Below the pieces are notes generated by a model that saw nothing but the letters and a program-made list of their open reading frames with translations, ran no database searches and was not told the DNA's origin. A stretch of DNA of 64,000 nt, taken from contig NC_052032.1 of NCBI RefSeq assembly GCF_015832195.1, positions 9,306,618-9,370,617 on the forward strand, in the 5' to 3' direction. A program made the position numbers and the translations under genes. This document shows, piece by piece, positions 17,606 through 31,900 of this stretch (position 1 is its first letter; every line of letters begins with the position of its first letter). The DNA comes from Motacilla alba alba. Taxonomy: Eukaryota > Chordata > Aves > Passeriformes > Motacillidae.

Positions 17606-20600
17606 GCCCTGAGCCGCGGGCTGTGCTGATGAGGCCGAGACCCTGCAGCTCCTTCACCGGGTCAGGAGTGGAACGTGCTGCTCACAGGTGAAAGCTGTGA
17701 TTCACAGAGCCCTTGTGCTGTTTCTGTCCATGCTTTTATTCACTTGATTTCCCTTTCTTAACACAGATCAGTTCACAGCCTTAGAATTCACTACGCACCA
17801 TCCATTCATCCTCACTTTCCAGCAGATCTTTCAGTAGTTCACGGCAGAGACGGATGCTCCCTTAATCAAGTTTGAGTTGAGAAGTGGCACCTTGTGCTGG
17901 CTGTGGTTAATGCCCTCACAATTCCATGGCCATGCCAATGCCTTCGTTAGCAACACAGCACATGCTCATGTTTCGGATTGGTTGAGGCTCAGACATCATC
18001 TTTGTCTTCTAATACTGACTGTTAGAGCAAATGAAATAACTCATTTCGTTTTACTCATTTTTACTCTAATGAGTTCAGGAACTACTTAGAATCTTTTACA
18101 ACAACTATAGATTCACTCCTAAATTGATGCTTTAAATGGAAGAGTAATATGGAAAAGAGCAGAAATTAATTTCCAATTTAAGGAATTTTATTTCTTCCCA
18201 CCTCCTCATAAAACTCAGAGCTACCTGCAGTTTCTTTCCTCTTGATTTGGCTTTTAATCTTTTGTTGAACTGTTTCCCATGTTTGCTGCTACTTTCCTTT
18301 GGGGAAATACTGTTGCACAAGTAAAATGTGGAATATAATGTAAAGAGCACTGTTTCCAGCAGCAGCTACCAAGCAGCCCTAAAGTTCAGGATTTTTCATT
18401 CTGACACAAGTGTTTGATACTGGAAATGAAATATTTCTGCTTTGGCTCGTTTGATTTGTTCCTTTAAATAGATCAAGTGGAGTACACCAGGTGTTTGGGG
18501 CTCTAGCACAAAATAAAAGGAGAAATTAATAAGGGTTTAGATAATTTTAAAGATAGCGAGAGTGGTTTAATGGGAGAAAAATTTACTGTTTCCATTGTAC
18601 AAAACCAAACAGAAACAGGCTGGTGCCAGCAGCTGAACAATGTAAAATAATGACTGGCTTTGTCTCTGGGAGGCTGTTCAAACCAAATGACTGAAATTAT
18701 CCCAATGACGTGTTCCCAGTTCGAGAGATAAAAATGAATTCATGAGTATCGTGCATTTCTGGCCTTCATAATTCCACTCTCCTTTCACTTCTGGCTGCAT
18801 TGTCCCCAGAATTTGGGATAGCAGTGCAGGGTTCTGGAGAGGTAAATTGCTGGCAGAGGGTTTGAAAAGGATTCATTATCACCATGCCAAGCTAGAAGAG
18901 ATTTGTTTTTTCCTTCCTTGATTTGTAATGTGGCTGCAGAGACCAGCAGTGGCTGCTCCAAGTGAAATTCCGAATCCCAGAGAGCTCAGCTTTATTCTGC
19001 CCGTTCTGCAGGGGGTTGCAGAGGAATTCCCAGGGATTTCAGACACGTTCTGCAGAGTACTGACAAGACTTTGCTAAACACAATCACTGATCTCAACACT
19101 CAAGCTTCATTCTGGGCAGCTCAGACTCGCTGTCCTGTGACAAAAGGACGCTTCCTTAGCATCCACATCTTCAGTGTTTACTCTGTGCATTTTGGGAGTT
19201 ATATCCACACTAACTACAGGTCCTGGCTGAGCTGAGGTTGCTGCAGTCATTCCAGATATATCACGTGCAATATTCTGCACTAGAACAGGGGAGTTACAGC
19301 AAACTGTTTGTCCCCAGGGCCAGCAGTTACACCATTTGGAAAGAAAACAGAAATGATTAAACCATTATGGCCTCTGACTCTCTTTCTCACTTGGTTGACA
19401 AGATCTGTTTGGTTAGAAGGATTTGATGACTGTGTTTAAATTACAAGATACGATGGTCAACTTTTCAAGAGGATATTGCTATATTTAGTAAATCTCTCTA
19501 ATAAAGCACTGCTTGTAGAAGCTTTTACTCAAGCTTTCTTTAGAGCTGTCAAGACACTCTTTAGTCAGTGACTTTTATTGCTTGTCTCTATGCAGTGTTT
19601 GTCGAGCAGCTGATGATCTGATCATAGAACAGTATCTGGTGTGCTTTGTGAAAGAAATGTTTTATTTTTATTTCTACTGCTTCAGCAGGACAATTTCATA
19701 TTGGGTGCATCTGTTCTTATTAGTCACAGCTAAAGTAGCTCGAGGGAGCCCCACAAAGCTATATAGATTCTTTAAAAACTTCTGTGACAGATATATTGCT
19801 TTATGACTCCCCACTGGGCTTTGCTATTTTCTGAAACTTATTTCACAGAAAGCCTTTTTTAGGATTATTACTGTTAATTATTTTCCTTAAAGTAATAAGA
19901 TGCTATTTTTATTTACAACATGAAAGAAGTTTGGTGTATACATAAAACATCACAATCTGACTTCAGTGCTATTTCAGTTGAACTGGGTGAATTAGAAGCA
20001 ATTACTTTGTGTATAAATAATGTGGATATTCCTGAAAAGTGTGGGGTTTTTTGGTATAAAGTATCTTTCCTTGCATTTAACTCAAGTCAGTTTCCAAACA
20101 TTGGACAGGGCCTGATTTTAGGAAGAAATCTCTACGGAGCACCCCAAGCCAGGAGGGAATTGTGCTGTAATTTCAATAAAGGTGAGAGTTTACTGGCAGT
20201 CAATGGAGGTTAAAACATTCCAAATGTAGCATAAAACAATCCCTGGCATCCTCTGCTCCCTGAGATCCTGTGACAGCTCTTTGGCCTTTGCCTTGTCCGG
20301 GTTCTGCTCATGAAGGGTTCCCCGGGCCCAGTGAATTTCCCTGCTGTGTGTCAGGGGTGCCCGCGGCGCTGCTGTGAGTGAGGCTCAGAGCCTGAGGTGA
20401 TGTGAGATCCAGGAAATGTTTGTGCCTGAGAGGGGCAGGAGAGCCCTCTGGAGCTCAGATCTCCTGTGCCTCTCCCTGGGGTGGGAGCTGTTACTCCAGG
20501 AAGGTTGCTCTGGCTAAGCAGCGTGCCCCAGCGCTCCGTGGAGCTGTTCCCCTGGAGCTCAGGGAGTGCATTCAATCTGCAAAGTGCTGCTGAATTCTCG

Positions 20601-23600
20601 GGCTGGCAGTCTGCTATCACACCGTGCTGCGTTTTTGCTTTGATGTGCTCCTGCCTCCAGGAATGGTGCTGTAATTAACAGTGTGGTGGATGTGGAGGAT
20701 GACCCTCGGTGCTCCGTGCTCCCAGCACAAGTCCATCACTTTGCTGATTGTTTGGTCCTCACTGATCCTCCACCTGTTTCTGTTGTGTTTTGCTGCTGTC
20801 TCCAGGGAGTGGGCAGTGGTGTGAATCTCTCCTCACACAGCAGCTGAAGATGCATTTCTTTCAAAGCCTGCAGTCGATTTCCTGAATTGCTATTTTTGCT
20901 CAATTTGTGATAGACTTGAGGTCTCGTTCCTTATTAAGTTGTTTTAGAGCTCTCTGTGGCTCTGGTTAGACTGGAATCAACACGGACAATGGGGGAAATC
21001 CCACTGCTTGCCTCTCCTTTCATCCACAGGACTGTGTCTTAATGGCTTGCAAACTTTCTCGGCTGAAGTCATCTCGCATTTGGAAGGGATTTATGTTTCT
21101 ATTTCTTGCTGTATGCATTTGTCCTTTGACTTTTTCATGTAGGTTTAAAATACAATGGAAGTGCCTGAACAGTCTGTCCACAGAGATGCCAGTTACACTG
21201 AAGTAATTAAAGTCGTGCCAGTGTTTCCACTATAAAATGCATTTCTCCAAGTTTTATTACTCGGTTTCAATAGTTTGTTCTTGTAAACAAGATGTACACT
21301 CAGACAAATTGTTTTGAAATGTGTTTTAAATGTCCCTTCGCAAATTTTTTGAGCCGTAACACAACTGGGGAGAGACCTGAGCACTTGGCTGAGTTTTGGC
21401 TTTCATAAATCACAGAGAAATGTATTATTTTTCCCAGTGAAATGGTGCAACTTGTACCTAATGAGCCTCACTGCTGGTGGGGACATTAGGCTTAGCATTT
21501 GCTTCTACTGTGATTTCAGGGAAACATAAAAACGAGAAACTATTGCTGTTATGCACAGATTAAAAATTCTACCTAGGCCTAGGTAGCTACAGGGCATGAC
21601 TGAATGTTTCACTTCCCCCCCCTTAATTTACAACAACAAAAAAACCTTCACAAGACTTTATGGCACTAGAGGAGGTACAAAGGCTTGAAGGAGAAAAATA
21701 ATGTCAGTAGGTTAGATGTTAAAGACTATAGTGCTAATGATAAATATAGCCCAATTAAACCGAGCCACAAACTTTTCCAGCAGGTTCTATCCTGCTTTAA
21801 TGGCTGGGATTTACTGCCAGCAAACTCCATCTCCTTGAGACTGATATAAATAGAGACATAAAATGTCAAGCTTGACAAGTAGCATTTCATATCAGGCGCT
21901 GTCTTGCTCATTGTGTTCTCCAGTCACAGATTGTCCTTTAATACCAAATTGTAAACCTACCTTTTCAATCAGCTTCGAGCCAAATGTTCTCTATTATAGT
22001 GTAACAACCTCTGCAGTAAAAAAGATTTTGGCTCTGCTGAGCAAAGAATCTGCCCTGTGCATAACACTCCCCATCTCTGGATTTCCATGTTGATTTGACA
22101 TATAATTTGTCATTATGGAGATTTCTTCCCATTTCTGTTGCTCTTGGGTGCAATCATAACTTTTTGGTAATGAGAAATTATTTTCTTGCTTGCAATTAAA
22201 AAGGAATAGAGATAAGATCTATGTCAGTGCATAGGCTAAAGCTGTCCTAAAGTTCTGGTGTCGTTTGAGTGTGTGCTTACAAGAATTAGTTTGAAGAAGA
22301 GGGGACACCTGCAGCCTCTGTAAATACCCATAAGTGTTTGGGATTGTCAGAACTCTGTAGGGGAAATCTCCCAGTCTTTACATGATGGAAAAAATGGAGA
22401 GAAATTCCACTGAAGAAATTTCATGAATTCAAATACTCATATGAAAATCAGTATTCCAGTTATTGTGCAAACTAAGAAGAGGCAGTGATCTTCTGTTGGA
22501 TATTGAAGTAAAAGGGAGAAACCCCTAAACTGTGGGACAAATATGCTGTTCCTTTGGGGAGTGAGCAATGCATCCATGCAGGGAACCCAAGGCAGGCAAA
22601 ATGCAGTACCTGCTGTGGCTGAAAGGACAAGCAGACGCTTTTAGGAGTAGGGTGTAAGAATGGAAGTGCAGAGTATTTGCACTGGAGCAGGACTGGGTGG
22701 CTCAGTTGCTGTGGAAGGTTTGTCGGTGGGAATGCGGTGGAACGGAAGGTCAGGGCACGATTCAGAAACTGCAGAGTGGAGCAAGGTGAGGAAGCTGCAA
22801 AACCTGGCTCTGCCAGAGGAAACACTCAACATAATTACCATCCCAATTTGTATTACATAACTTCAGAGGATGAGGTCTGCATTTAATTTATGAATGGGAT
22901 GCAATCTGGAAGGATTTGGATGTCTCCTTCCTTCAGTCACTCACGCTGAATATGTAAGTGTGCGCTCACAGTGCCCTGTACCCTCAGCTGAAATCACTGC
23001 TGCTTGTTAAAAATAAATTCAAGGACGAGCAGTTGACTTCAGTTAAAAATACAAGCAGTGAAGGGGTACAGCTGTACTGGGATGGCATTTGGACTGCCAT
23101 GGCCTTGATACCTTGTTCATGATGTTAGAAAGCTTCATTGTAAGAAATGACTCAAGTGCTCCTTTTCTTTTTCTTGAGCTTATTCCTACATACAGGTTTT
23201 GAATGGGAACATTTCCCAAGTGGTAAATTCTATTTTGCCTTTGTATCTTCTGTCTCCATCTCTGCCATCTCATAAAATGTTCATTATGTTGAGCCCAAAG
23301 TGACTGAGCTGAACTTTCATGGGGTGATTTGAGCTGCATAACAAAGCCCAAGATCCAGGCACTTGCCTGAGCTCATAACTCTCAGCAAACAATTGTAACC
23401 TCTGAGGATCTGTAGGGCTCCTCTGAGTTTGCAAAGTGCTTTGAGACTCTGTGGATGTAAAGCAGTGTGTAGATGTATCGTTTATCTGGTTTGTGAACAT
23501 TGATGCCCAGAGCTACGTTGGTATTTTTAGAATTAGGCTGTGGTGAATCAAAATGGTAATTTAGCAGTACCTGGGGCTGCAGTTTGTGCATCCTTGGGGG

Positions 23601-26600
23601 TACAAACAGAAGAGGCTCTAAAGATACTTCAGCCTGATCCTGTATATTTGTTTGGTTTGTTTCATCCTTAGCCTCTCTTCCTCTTGGGAATTGGGACAGT
23701 GAAGTACATTTCCATGTTTCCTGAAGTAATTTGCTTAAAATCTCCTACACGTTATGTCAGCTATGTTTGGAACTAGTGAAATAGAGTAGTAGGAAGTTCC
23801 TAAAGTGCTTCCCTGCTTCTTTTTCCTGCTTCCTGTTCAGCCGGAGTCAACTTTGAGGTCAAATCAGGTTCCTCAAAGCTCTCTCTGGTCTGGTATTGAG
23901 ATCACCCCGTTTCAGAATGGTCAGGGGACAGAGTACGGGGGAAATGAAGATTTAAATGCCATTAATTTCTCACTGTGGTGTTTCTGTTCCAGAAAGGATC
24001 CTCCCGAATCCCCCACAAGAGGGAGTTTCAGACTTTGCTATGGGGGAACAAAGGCAGCACCAAAATGCGAAGAGCACTGGTGCCCAAACTGCTTTCTTCA
24101 CATAACCCCACTTAAAAGGGCTTAATGCAGCCATACCCATTGCCCCAAATCCCAGGCTGGGCCGGCAGAGTTGTTCCCAGCATTGCTCTGCTTCAGCTGC
24201 GGGGTCTCGTAGGAGGAGCTGTTCCTTGTGTCTCCGTGGCCGGTGTTTAGGTGGGCTGTTGTCACTGAGCTGTACTTGTCACCTCTGCAGCAGAGGTGGT
24301 GGCTCTTCCTGCTGTGCAGACGAGGAGCCTTTGGAGCAGGCACGAGTGCCATTCCATCATCCCAGGCTTGCTCTGTAGGGAACACAGTGTGAGAGGAAGG
24401 CCTTGGGTGTGCAGGCTGAGGACCCTCACCCAGCATGGGCGCTGCTGAGCTTTCACCTGGGGGCAGATGCAGCCCCCAGCTGTTGGTCGGGTGTGTTTTC
24501 CACCCGCTGGCCTGAGGGAGTCAGTCCCAAGGCTGAGCACAGTCGGAGGGAGACACAGGGATGAACATCAGATGGGTCTGTGCCCTCGAACTGACAAGCC
24601 AAGTAAATGATGCTGATTGACGCTGAAGGGCTCGGCTGTGAGGAAGCCAGGAATGGGTTTGCTCTTCACCCTCTAACTGAAACTGTTCCCCACTTCTGGG
24701 TGCTTCCAGCGGGCTCAGGAAGGTCAGAAACGTAAGGGCAGACTTTGAAAGTTATTCTGAGCAATTGACTATGAAAACAGGGCTGTTATTTATTCTCCTG
24801 CTAAAATTATTTGTGCAGAGAGTGAGACAGAGCACAGCTCTATCATGCCAGCCACCTTCGCTGGTTGTCAGCTGCAAATTAAAGTAAAAAACCTAGAGCA
24901 ACTTCAGCTTAAGTGAATTTGAAAAACCTCTCCTCAGGATGAAAATAAGGAATAAAAGCAGAAGTCTTTCTCTACAGATCTTCTCTGAAGCACCAGATCT
25001 GAAAAGGAGCCTGTATTGGTAAAAGCTAACTGCTTTTAATCTATTGTAAGGCTGCGCTCTTCTGAAAAACCTTCTGGCTGAATGATACATTCACTTATGT
25101 TTAACCAGAAAATCCATTAGAGGCACAGAATAGATCTTCATTTCAGATTGGGTGAAAGGAAACCAAGGCTGAAACACCAAGAATATGTGGCAGAAGTTTA
25201 AAAAAGCTAAGTTAAAGGAACCAAATTAAGGAATTCAAAGAAGTATGAAATGATTCAAAGGCTGAAGAAAGGCTGTCATAAAAATACAATATTTCTGATG
25301 ACCCACACATTGTTCTGCAGTCCCTATTCAAATTATCAAAGTTTTGGGAACATCAGCCAGTGATCAGCTGGGACCTGTGTAAGTTCTCTTGTGTTCTTTT
25401 CCTGGGAGAAAATGCTGCCTTCGTGGACACATATGGGGAACAGCTCTTCCTAAGGGCCTTTCTCCAGTTCCTCTCTGGAACTCCTGCATCATGAAGGGGC
25501 ACTTGTGTCCTTAACACCACGAGCAGGCTGCACAGTTTGCTACAAGGAGTAGCCGTGAGCTCAGGAAGGTCTCTGTAACAAACACTTCTGCCTTTATATG
25601 GAGACAAACATAATTACTTTCAGCTTAAGTGCCCTTCCTGCTTAAACTACTCACTTCATGTTGGTATAGGAGAATGGGTCTTACATACCAAGTGCAAATG
25701 ATACTCCTTGAGTGTCATCTCGATCCTTGAGATCAAAATCATATTTCTCTTGGGTGAAAATGAGCGAGGTTTGTTACAGGTTAAGTCTCACTGTTGCTAC
25801 TGTGAGACTTTAACTCATTACCATGAGGTTCTGCTCTGTGGGAAGGAACTGGATCCTCCTCTGAATCCATGCTGTGTGTGTTCATGCAGTGGGGTTTGTG
25901 GGCATGTTGGAAGGGATTGTCCTGCCTGAAGCCTTTGCTTCTCTTCTTTGGTTTCATTCAACAGCACAGCATCTTTTCCTTTGTCAATCCTCACTTTTTT
26001 ATAAAGGCAAATAACTTCCCATGTTTATTTGTAATACATCTATCAACAAAAATAAATGTTCTAAATGCATTTTATAAATTCTCATTTTGAAATATGAGGC
26101 ATGAGTTCCTGTGAGTTTAGAGAAAAGCCAGCACAGATTTTGTGGTAAATCAGTTTGTGAGGTTTGTCTAAAGCATTCTGTAACTCTGCAGTCAGTGAAC
26201 TCAACATCTTTTCTCTTTGTTAAAGAGAATGCTCAAATCCATTAGTTAATTCAAGCTGAATAAACTCTGTGGTGTGCCAAATACTATAAAAGGGAATATT
26301 GAATTGTTCCTTGGAAAGGCCCCTAGGATCTGTCATGTCCATTCAATATTTTTTCACTAAGATGCAGATACGCTCCCGTGTCTTTATGAACCATCATCAC
26401 GTGAGGTTAGTTCTGTATGACCAAGTAAGAATATGAGCCTGATGCTTGCTCAGCTGACAGCACTTGGTGAATCCGGTGATTGTGTTGTAAGCTGCAAGGT
26501 CCTGGGTTCAGGTTCAGGCTGCTGGTGACACAGTTCTGTGTGCGGGTTTGGGTTTGTGACCTCCTCCTGCAGCAGCTCAGAGCAATCCATTCCCCTTGGA

Positions 26601-28225
26601 TTATTCATGGCGCTGCCACTGCAGCTCAGTCACATGGCACTCCAGAATTACACAGAGCCCAGCTCCAGGGCCTGGAGTGAGAGCAAGCACGGGAGTGCAG
26701 GGGGTGTGCCTGGGACCCTGGGGTGCTGGGAGGCCTCCAGATATGAATATTCACATTTATCTAACTGATAAGGCCCTATCATGTCATCTGTTTGTAGAAC
26801 AAATCTGTCTTGGCTTGCTGCTTCTCCTTTGCCCGTATTCCTCTCAGGCTGAGTGAGGGCACAGGGCTTTTCCTCCAGAGCAGCACAAGGAACAAGGAGC
26901 AGCAGGTGTGTGGGGCAGGAACGCAGAGGCACTGGCACATCCCGGCCTCGGCCGTTCCTCTGGGAGGGAGGAGCTGCTCCGCGGCCTATCGCTGCTGGGC
27001 ACAGCTGCGGGGACCCCGCGAGATAGGACTGCTCCATGTTTAATTTATGCTGCCTGTATTCAGAGAGTGAAAGATCATCCAGGGAGACTTTTTTTTTGCC
27101 ATTGGAATAGCAATGCCTTTTCTTTCCAGCCTTCTTTGTGCTTTTGGAAACTTCGTGCTATTTTCTGTGACTGTGTGCTACCTTTATATAACCCAGGTAA
27201 TATTTCACAAGCATTTCAATGGACAATGGTGCTGTCAAGGACTGTGGTGCTGCTTCTCACATTATATTGCTAAGCAACATACAATACAGCAGCATGATAC
27301 CTTCTGCAGTTGGTAAGGAGTCAAGCTCCAATATTCAGTAAAATTATTCTGATCTACTTTTCTGTTACACAAGAATCCACTCATTTCAGCACATAAAGAT
27401 TTGTATAATTAGTAACAAAATCGTACAAAAGTTAGACATTTTGGTGGGGTTTTTAAAAAGAGTTAAATATATTTTTTTCGTAATTTCCCCCAGAGAAGGT
27501 GGTCTTAGCTATTTTGAGATGGTGTGGCTTTCACTGACTTTGTAAAGATTTGCTTTTATCAAAGCACCAGTTAAGTAAAATGCTTCAACTTTGAAGCAGC
27601 TTTGTTTGCTTACCTGCTTAAAATTACAGATGTGCTGGAATACCTCACTCATAATGGACCAGCTTTAGAGCAGAGAGAAGATGTCAAATCTCTGTTCAGA
27701 TCAGCACAGATATTTCATAACATTACCTGAACTACAGACTGTAGTATTTGATAAGGTGGAATCTCACTTCTCTCATGTATTCCATACTCCTCTATTTAAA
27801 GCCAAGGTAATGATGAATTTGAAAAGATCTGATCACTTTGTAAATTCACATCTGACATTTCCTAGTGGAGATCATTTTTGTCAGCTGATCTCATCTCTAG
27901 AGAAACAGATGCATATTTTTGTTTATATTGATATTTTAAATAATTCCATAGGGCCATCGCTCACAATGTGAACCTCCTTTGAAGGGGTCTCTCTAAAGTA
28001 TTTCAGTAGACCCTGAGAGGAGAATTGTGGCATTTGGAGGTTTAATGAAGCCTTTCCTGTGAGTTGTTTCCCACTGGCTTTCAGCAGCCATTAGCCCCAG
28101 TTCCACTTGCTGGCCCTGGCTAAGCAAATCTCTCATGTCGTTGCTATCAAGGACTATTTCAACATTTTACTCTCAGCATTAGCCACTGTGATAGGGATCA
28201 AAGGAGACTTTGTGTTATTCATCTT
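17606..28225. other. Non-coding region, no gene recognised
   Basis: Over 10 kb of A+T-leaning DNA, interrupted by G+C-richer patches at about 20280-20560, 24120-24500 and 26840-27040. The longest frames are about 130 codons, overlap on both strands and lack domain signatures. The palindrome at 21569 is listed separately. Confidence 0.6.
21569..21586. repeat. Perfect 18-bp palindrome
   Basis: CTACCTAGGCCTAGGTAG equals its own reverse complement with no spacer, in an otherwise A+T-rich stretch. It contains nested CCTAGG and AGGCCT sites. No known binding family is assigned. Confidence 0.9.
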
Positions 28226-28966
28226 TTATCTTAAAGGCTTGGAGCATGAGGTCAAAATCAGAGTTATTGTCAGTAATGAAATCACAAACTGTGCAATATT
28301 GAGCGAGGCAGGATCAGCAAAACCAACAATGTGGAACAGAAATGATTTAGGTGCTTCCAGGAGGGATTGCTGGGAGCAGCTGGGCTGATGTGGTGGGAGG
28401 GGAGGATTTGGGACTGTGAGAAGCTGTTTCACATGAAAAAGCTTGATGCCCGTGGAGGTGGTCTCCCCTGGCTGGGTGTGGGATGTGTGGGTGGCAGTGC
28501 TGCTCCTCCGAGAGCCAGAAGGGTGCCAGGAGCTCTCATTTCTGTGGGTGCCAACGTGCCCGCTGTGCTGGGACTGCCTGGGAGGGAGGCAAGGCCTGTA
28601 TCTGGGAAATTCACTTCTTCCATGTGGATCTTCCTTTCCACATCCTAATTCTAAAAAGAGAGACTGAGTTTTGGGGAGCCGTACGCCTCTGGAGGGGTAC
28701 TTAGCTCTCCAGGTGGCATATGGAAGAAAATCCAGGCCTTGAGGATAGTAACAGTGGGTGGGGGGTGAGGCAGAGCAGCTCAGTGTGTGAGAAATGGTCT
28801 TCACTGGAACACGAGCATAGTAAACAGACTGGCTGACAATGCTGAATACCAGGCAATTTCCTTTTAAATTAGCAGATGGGAGGGAAAGGAGTATAAAAGG
28901 AAGTAAGAGAAAAAGAGAAGCTAATGATGAATGTTGAACGGGAACAAAATGTTGCCAAGACATCAC
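28226..28966 (-). other. 246-codon open frame, probably not a gene
   Basis: A minus-strand frame from MMSWQHF with a hydrophobic, signal-like stretch at residues 15-33, then a Ser/Pro/His-rich remainder. I recognise no domain. The plus strand here is purine-rich (notably 28860-28990), which depletes stop codons on the minus strand and accounts for both the length and the Leu/Ser/Phe-rich start. It is recorded because it is the second longest frame outside known genes. Confidence 0.2.
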
Positions 28967-31900
28967 GAGAGAATGAAGAATTGATGAAGAAAGGGAAATT
29001 AAATTGGTGCTTGATACAGGAGCTTAAAGAGCTGTGGAGCCCTGGCTCCGGTGTCTGAGGAGGGCTCTCTAGGATCCTGGGACAGGTGTGTTTTACTGAC
29101 GTGCCCCTTGTGGCTGCAGAATTGGACACGGGGAGGATTTTGTGCTGCTGATAAAAACCTGCAGCAGAAGAGAAGCCCAAGAGGAGTTCTCATAGTCTGT
29201 GCAGCCTGAAAGGCATTTCTGAGCATCAGGCAAAGCCAGTTTCATCTGACACTGAAATTATTTTATCAAGTGATGGGAGCTGATTGTAGAAATTTGTTGT
29301 ATCTCCTTGTCAGAATAAGAAGGCAAACGAGGACACAGCTAAATCAGATAAAAGTAGGCTGCCAAAAAGGAGGAGGAAAAAAAGTATTTTTAATTCTTCC
29401 AACCATTCTAATAATTTCAGTTAGAACAAAGCTGGGATTTTGGAGAGTCTGGAGGTGCTGATATTGCCTAGGGAGAGGTGGACACACACGTCTGAACAAC
29501 AGCATCAGCAGCTGAGTCTAAAGCAGTTACACACTGCCCCAAGCCAGACTTGATACGGAAAATGAATAAGTTAATGAAAAGATGAAGAAGCTGAAACACC
29601 TTCTGGAGTTTCTAGAGGAGATAAGATATAGAGGAAGATCAGTTATAAAAGCCAGCATGTTCCTCCAGGAAAGGGAGTCTAGAATGAGTGGGTAAAGTAA
29701 GCAGAGTCAGAACGCCTCGACGTGGAAATCCAACTGTATCGATCACCCACATACACAGAAAGAGGAACTTGTATATTTAATTTGGGTTTAAGTGGACTAA
29801 AATGGTTTTCTTTCATTTCTTGTCTTTGTAGCTGTATTGCCTAAAATGCTGTAAGTAAATGTTTATTCGATTTAACCTTCATCTGTGCTGAGGTAAGAAG
29901 TATTTCAGGGGAAATGGGTGAAGCATCTCTCACCTCAGGGCTGATCTGTAGTGGAAGCATGAATCAAGAGGGTGGGATTCCCAAATAACTGTTTTAGATT
30001 CCCAAAATACTCTACAGGAAAGACAAAGGATGAGCCTCACATGGACTAATTGGAGAAGTAAAGGAAGTGCAGGGTAGATGATTGATTAGTCAGGATTTTT
30101 TGTTCATCACCGTAATGAATAGCAGGTCTGAACCTCCCAAGGATGCCAAGACGAGCATTTATTTTCTGTCTTTTCACCTTATGTTTGCTCTTCCTGTTGA
30201 TTTCAGTGAAGTTTCGCATTTTCTAGCCGAGTCTGAAATGAGTTTTGCTGGAAGTACTTTACACCCACACCAACATCTCGACAATTCTATGGAAACTGGG
30301 TTAAAACTGGTTTCTCTGTCAGGTATTTCGATCTGTTTCTGAGGGCTTGGCTCAGGCAGAGCTAATTGAGTAAGAACAGAGACTGTGTTCTCATACTTTT
30401 ATTCTGCCTAAAGCAAGGGAGAATATTGAAAAGTGAATGTGAAACCGGGAGTTACTGGACAACAAAAAGGGAGACTGACAGTAATATCCCAAAAAGAGAC
30501 ATTATAAGCTTTTTTAAAAGCCAGAAACAGATTAGAAACCCTAAGAAAGAATAAGCCATCATTTATCTTGGGTTTCACTTTCCAAGTGACAGCAACAAAC
30601 AAAAGTTAGCTCAAAACCTTTGCATTTTGTTGTGGGAGCTTCACTTAATGCAGGAACCCGTATGGAGTAATTTAGCCTCAAAAAGCCAGTGAAATGAAGA
30701 GGCTGCTTGATCTGGAAGGACAACAATTGGCTGAATCTCTAAACTGAAAGGGAGAGAAGGAGGGAAAGACAAGAAACAATAAATGAAGGCAAAGAAGGAG
30801 CGGGCTCAGAGCAGACAGACTGGCAGCCTTTGGGGGCTCACACTACATTTCAGTGCAGCAGCTTTGTTCACGTGCCTAAACACTATCTGGAATTTTTTCT
30901 TTTTTCTAAGTTCCATGTATTTCTGGAGAGCACTTGCAAATGGAAAGGAGTCCAGCATTTCTGTGCTGTAACTGTGGATGTGTGGGAATAATCTACTGCT
31001 CTGTGCACGTCAAGATTTCAGAGGATCTGGGTGTCAGTTTTTTCCCCTCATTTACACTGACTATGACACTGGCCATACCTGGAAGAGGGAAGAAAAGATG
31101 ATATTCAATATGCAATAAGATTTATAAATGCTACACCAGCATTTCCAGCAGACAGTATTGAAGATTTAGTAGTTTGCATTTAGATTCAGTAATTCGAAGA
31201 TAGTAATTTGAAGATTTAGTAATTTGCATAGAATTTGCATTTTATTTCTTTACGCCTTATTCTTCACAGAAACATCAGGTAGAATTTCTGCCCATGTTTC
31301 AAGAGTCTGCATGTCCCTGTGTTGCTGTGCAGTAAGATCCCTTCGGAGCTGCAGTCCCTGTGAATTTAGCTTGGTGCAAGAAGGAAGGATGAGTAAATTT
31401 CAATGTAGTCTACACTTGTAAGCTGCCGACCCAATGTTTGGGTATGCTCAGGATCCTGGTTCAGTGTCCACATGTTTATACCAGTGTTTCTCTGAATTGC
31501 GCTTTCTGTGGGTACTTTGGTGGGAGTTTTTATTAATGATGCATTGATGTGACACCTGTTGCTGCTGTATCTCATTTCCGTGCCCCCAGTGCACTGTCCC
31601 AGGCTGTCCATCCACTGAGGCAGCACACGCTGATCCCAGGGCGGCCGGAACGTGAGCAAAGCTTTGCAGAGCTTTTCAAAAGAGCTGAGAAAACAGCAAA
31701 TGCTTCTTGTTCCTGTTTCTAGGAGACAACTGCAGGAACATGGTGAGGAATCTGTAGAGTCAGCTCAGATGGAATCTCAGCAGACAGCTTGGTGAATTGG
31801 GCACAGAGCTCTGGGTGTTGCAGACCTTTTGTTATTTCTGCCCAGGAGTCAGTTTAGTTTTATTTTCCTCCATTAAACTGCCAGTAGGGTTTTACTAAAG

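Noticed and set aside
17252..17691. Plus-strand frames of 125 and 110 codons
   Set aside because: They run through a CR1 LINE copy in non-coding orientation.
26480..26530. GGTCCTGGGTTCAGGTTCAG considered as a tRNA-like T-arm
   Set aside because: No cloverleaf can be formed around it: the acceptor and anticodon arms are missing. No tRNA was found anywhere in the window.
28741..28760. GTGGGTGGGGGG considered as a G-quadruplex
   Set aside because: It has only two separable G-runs within loop distance and does not meet the four-run criterion.
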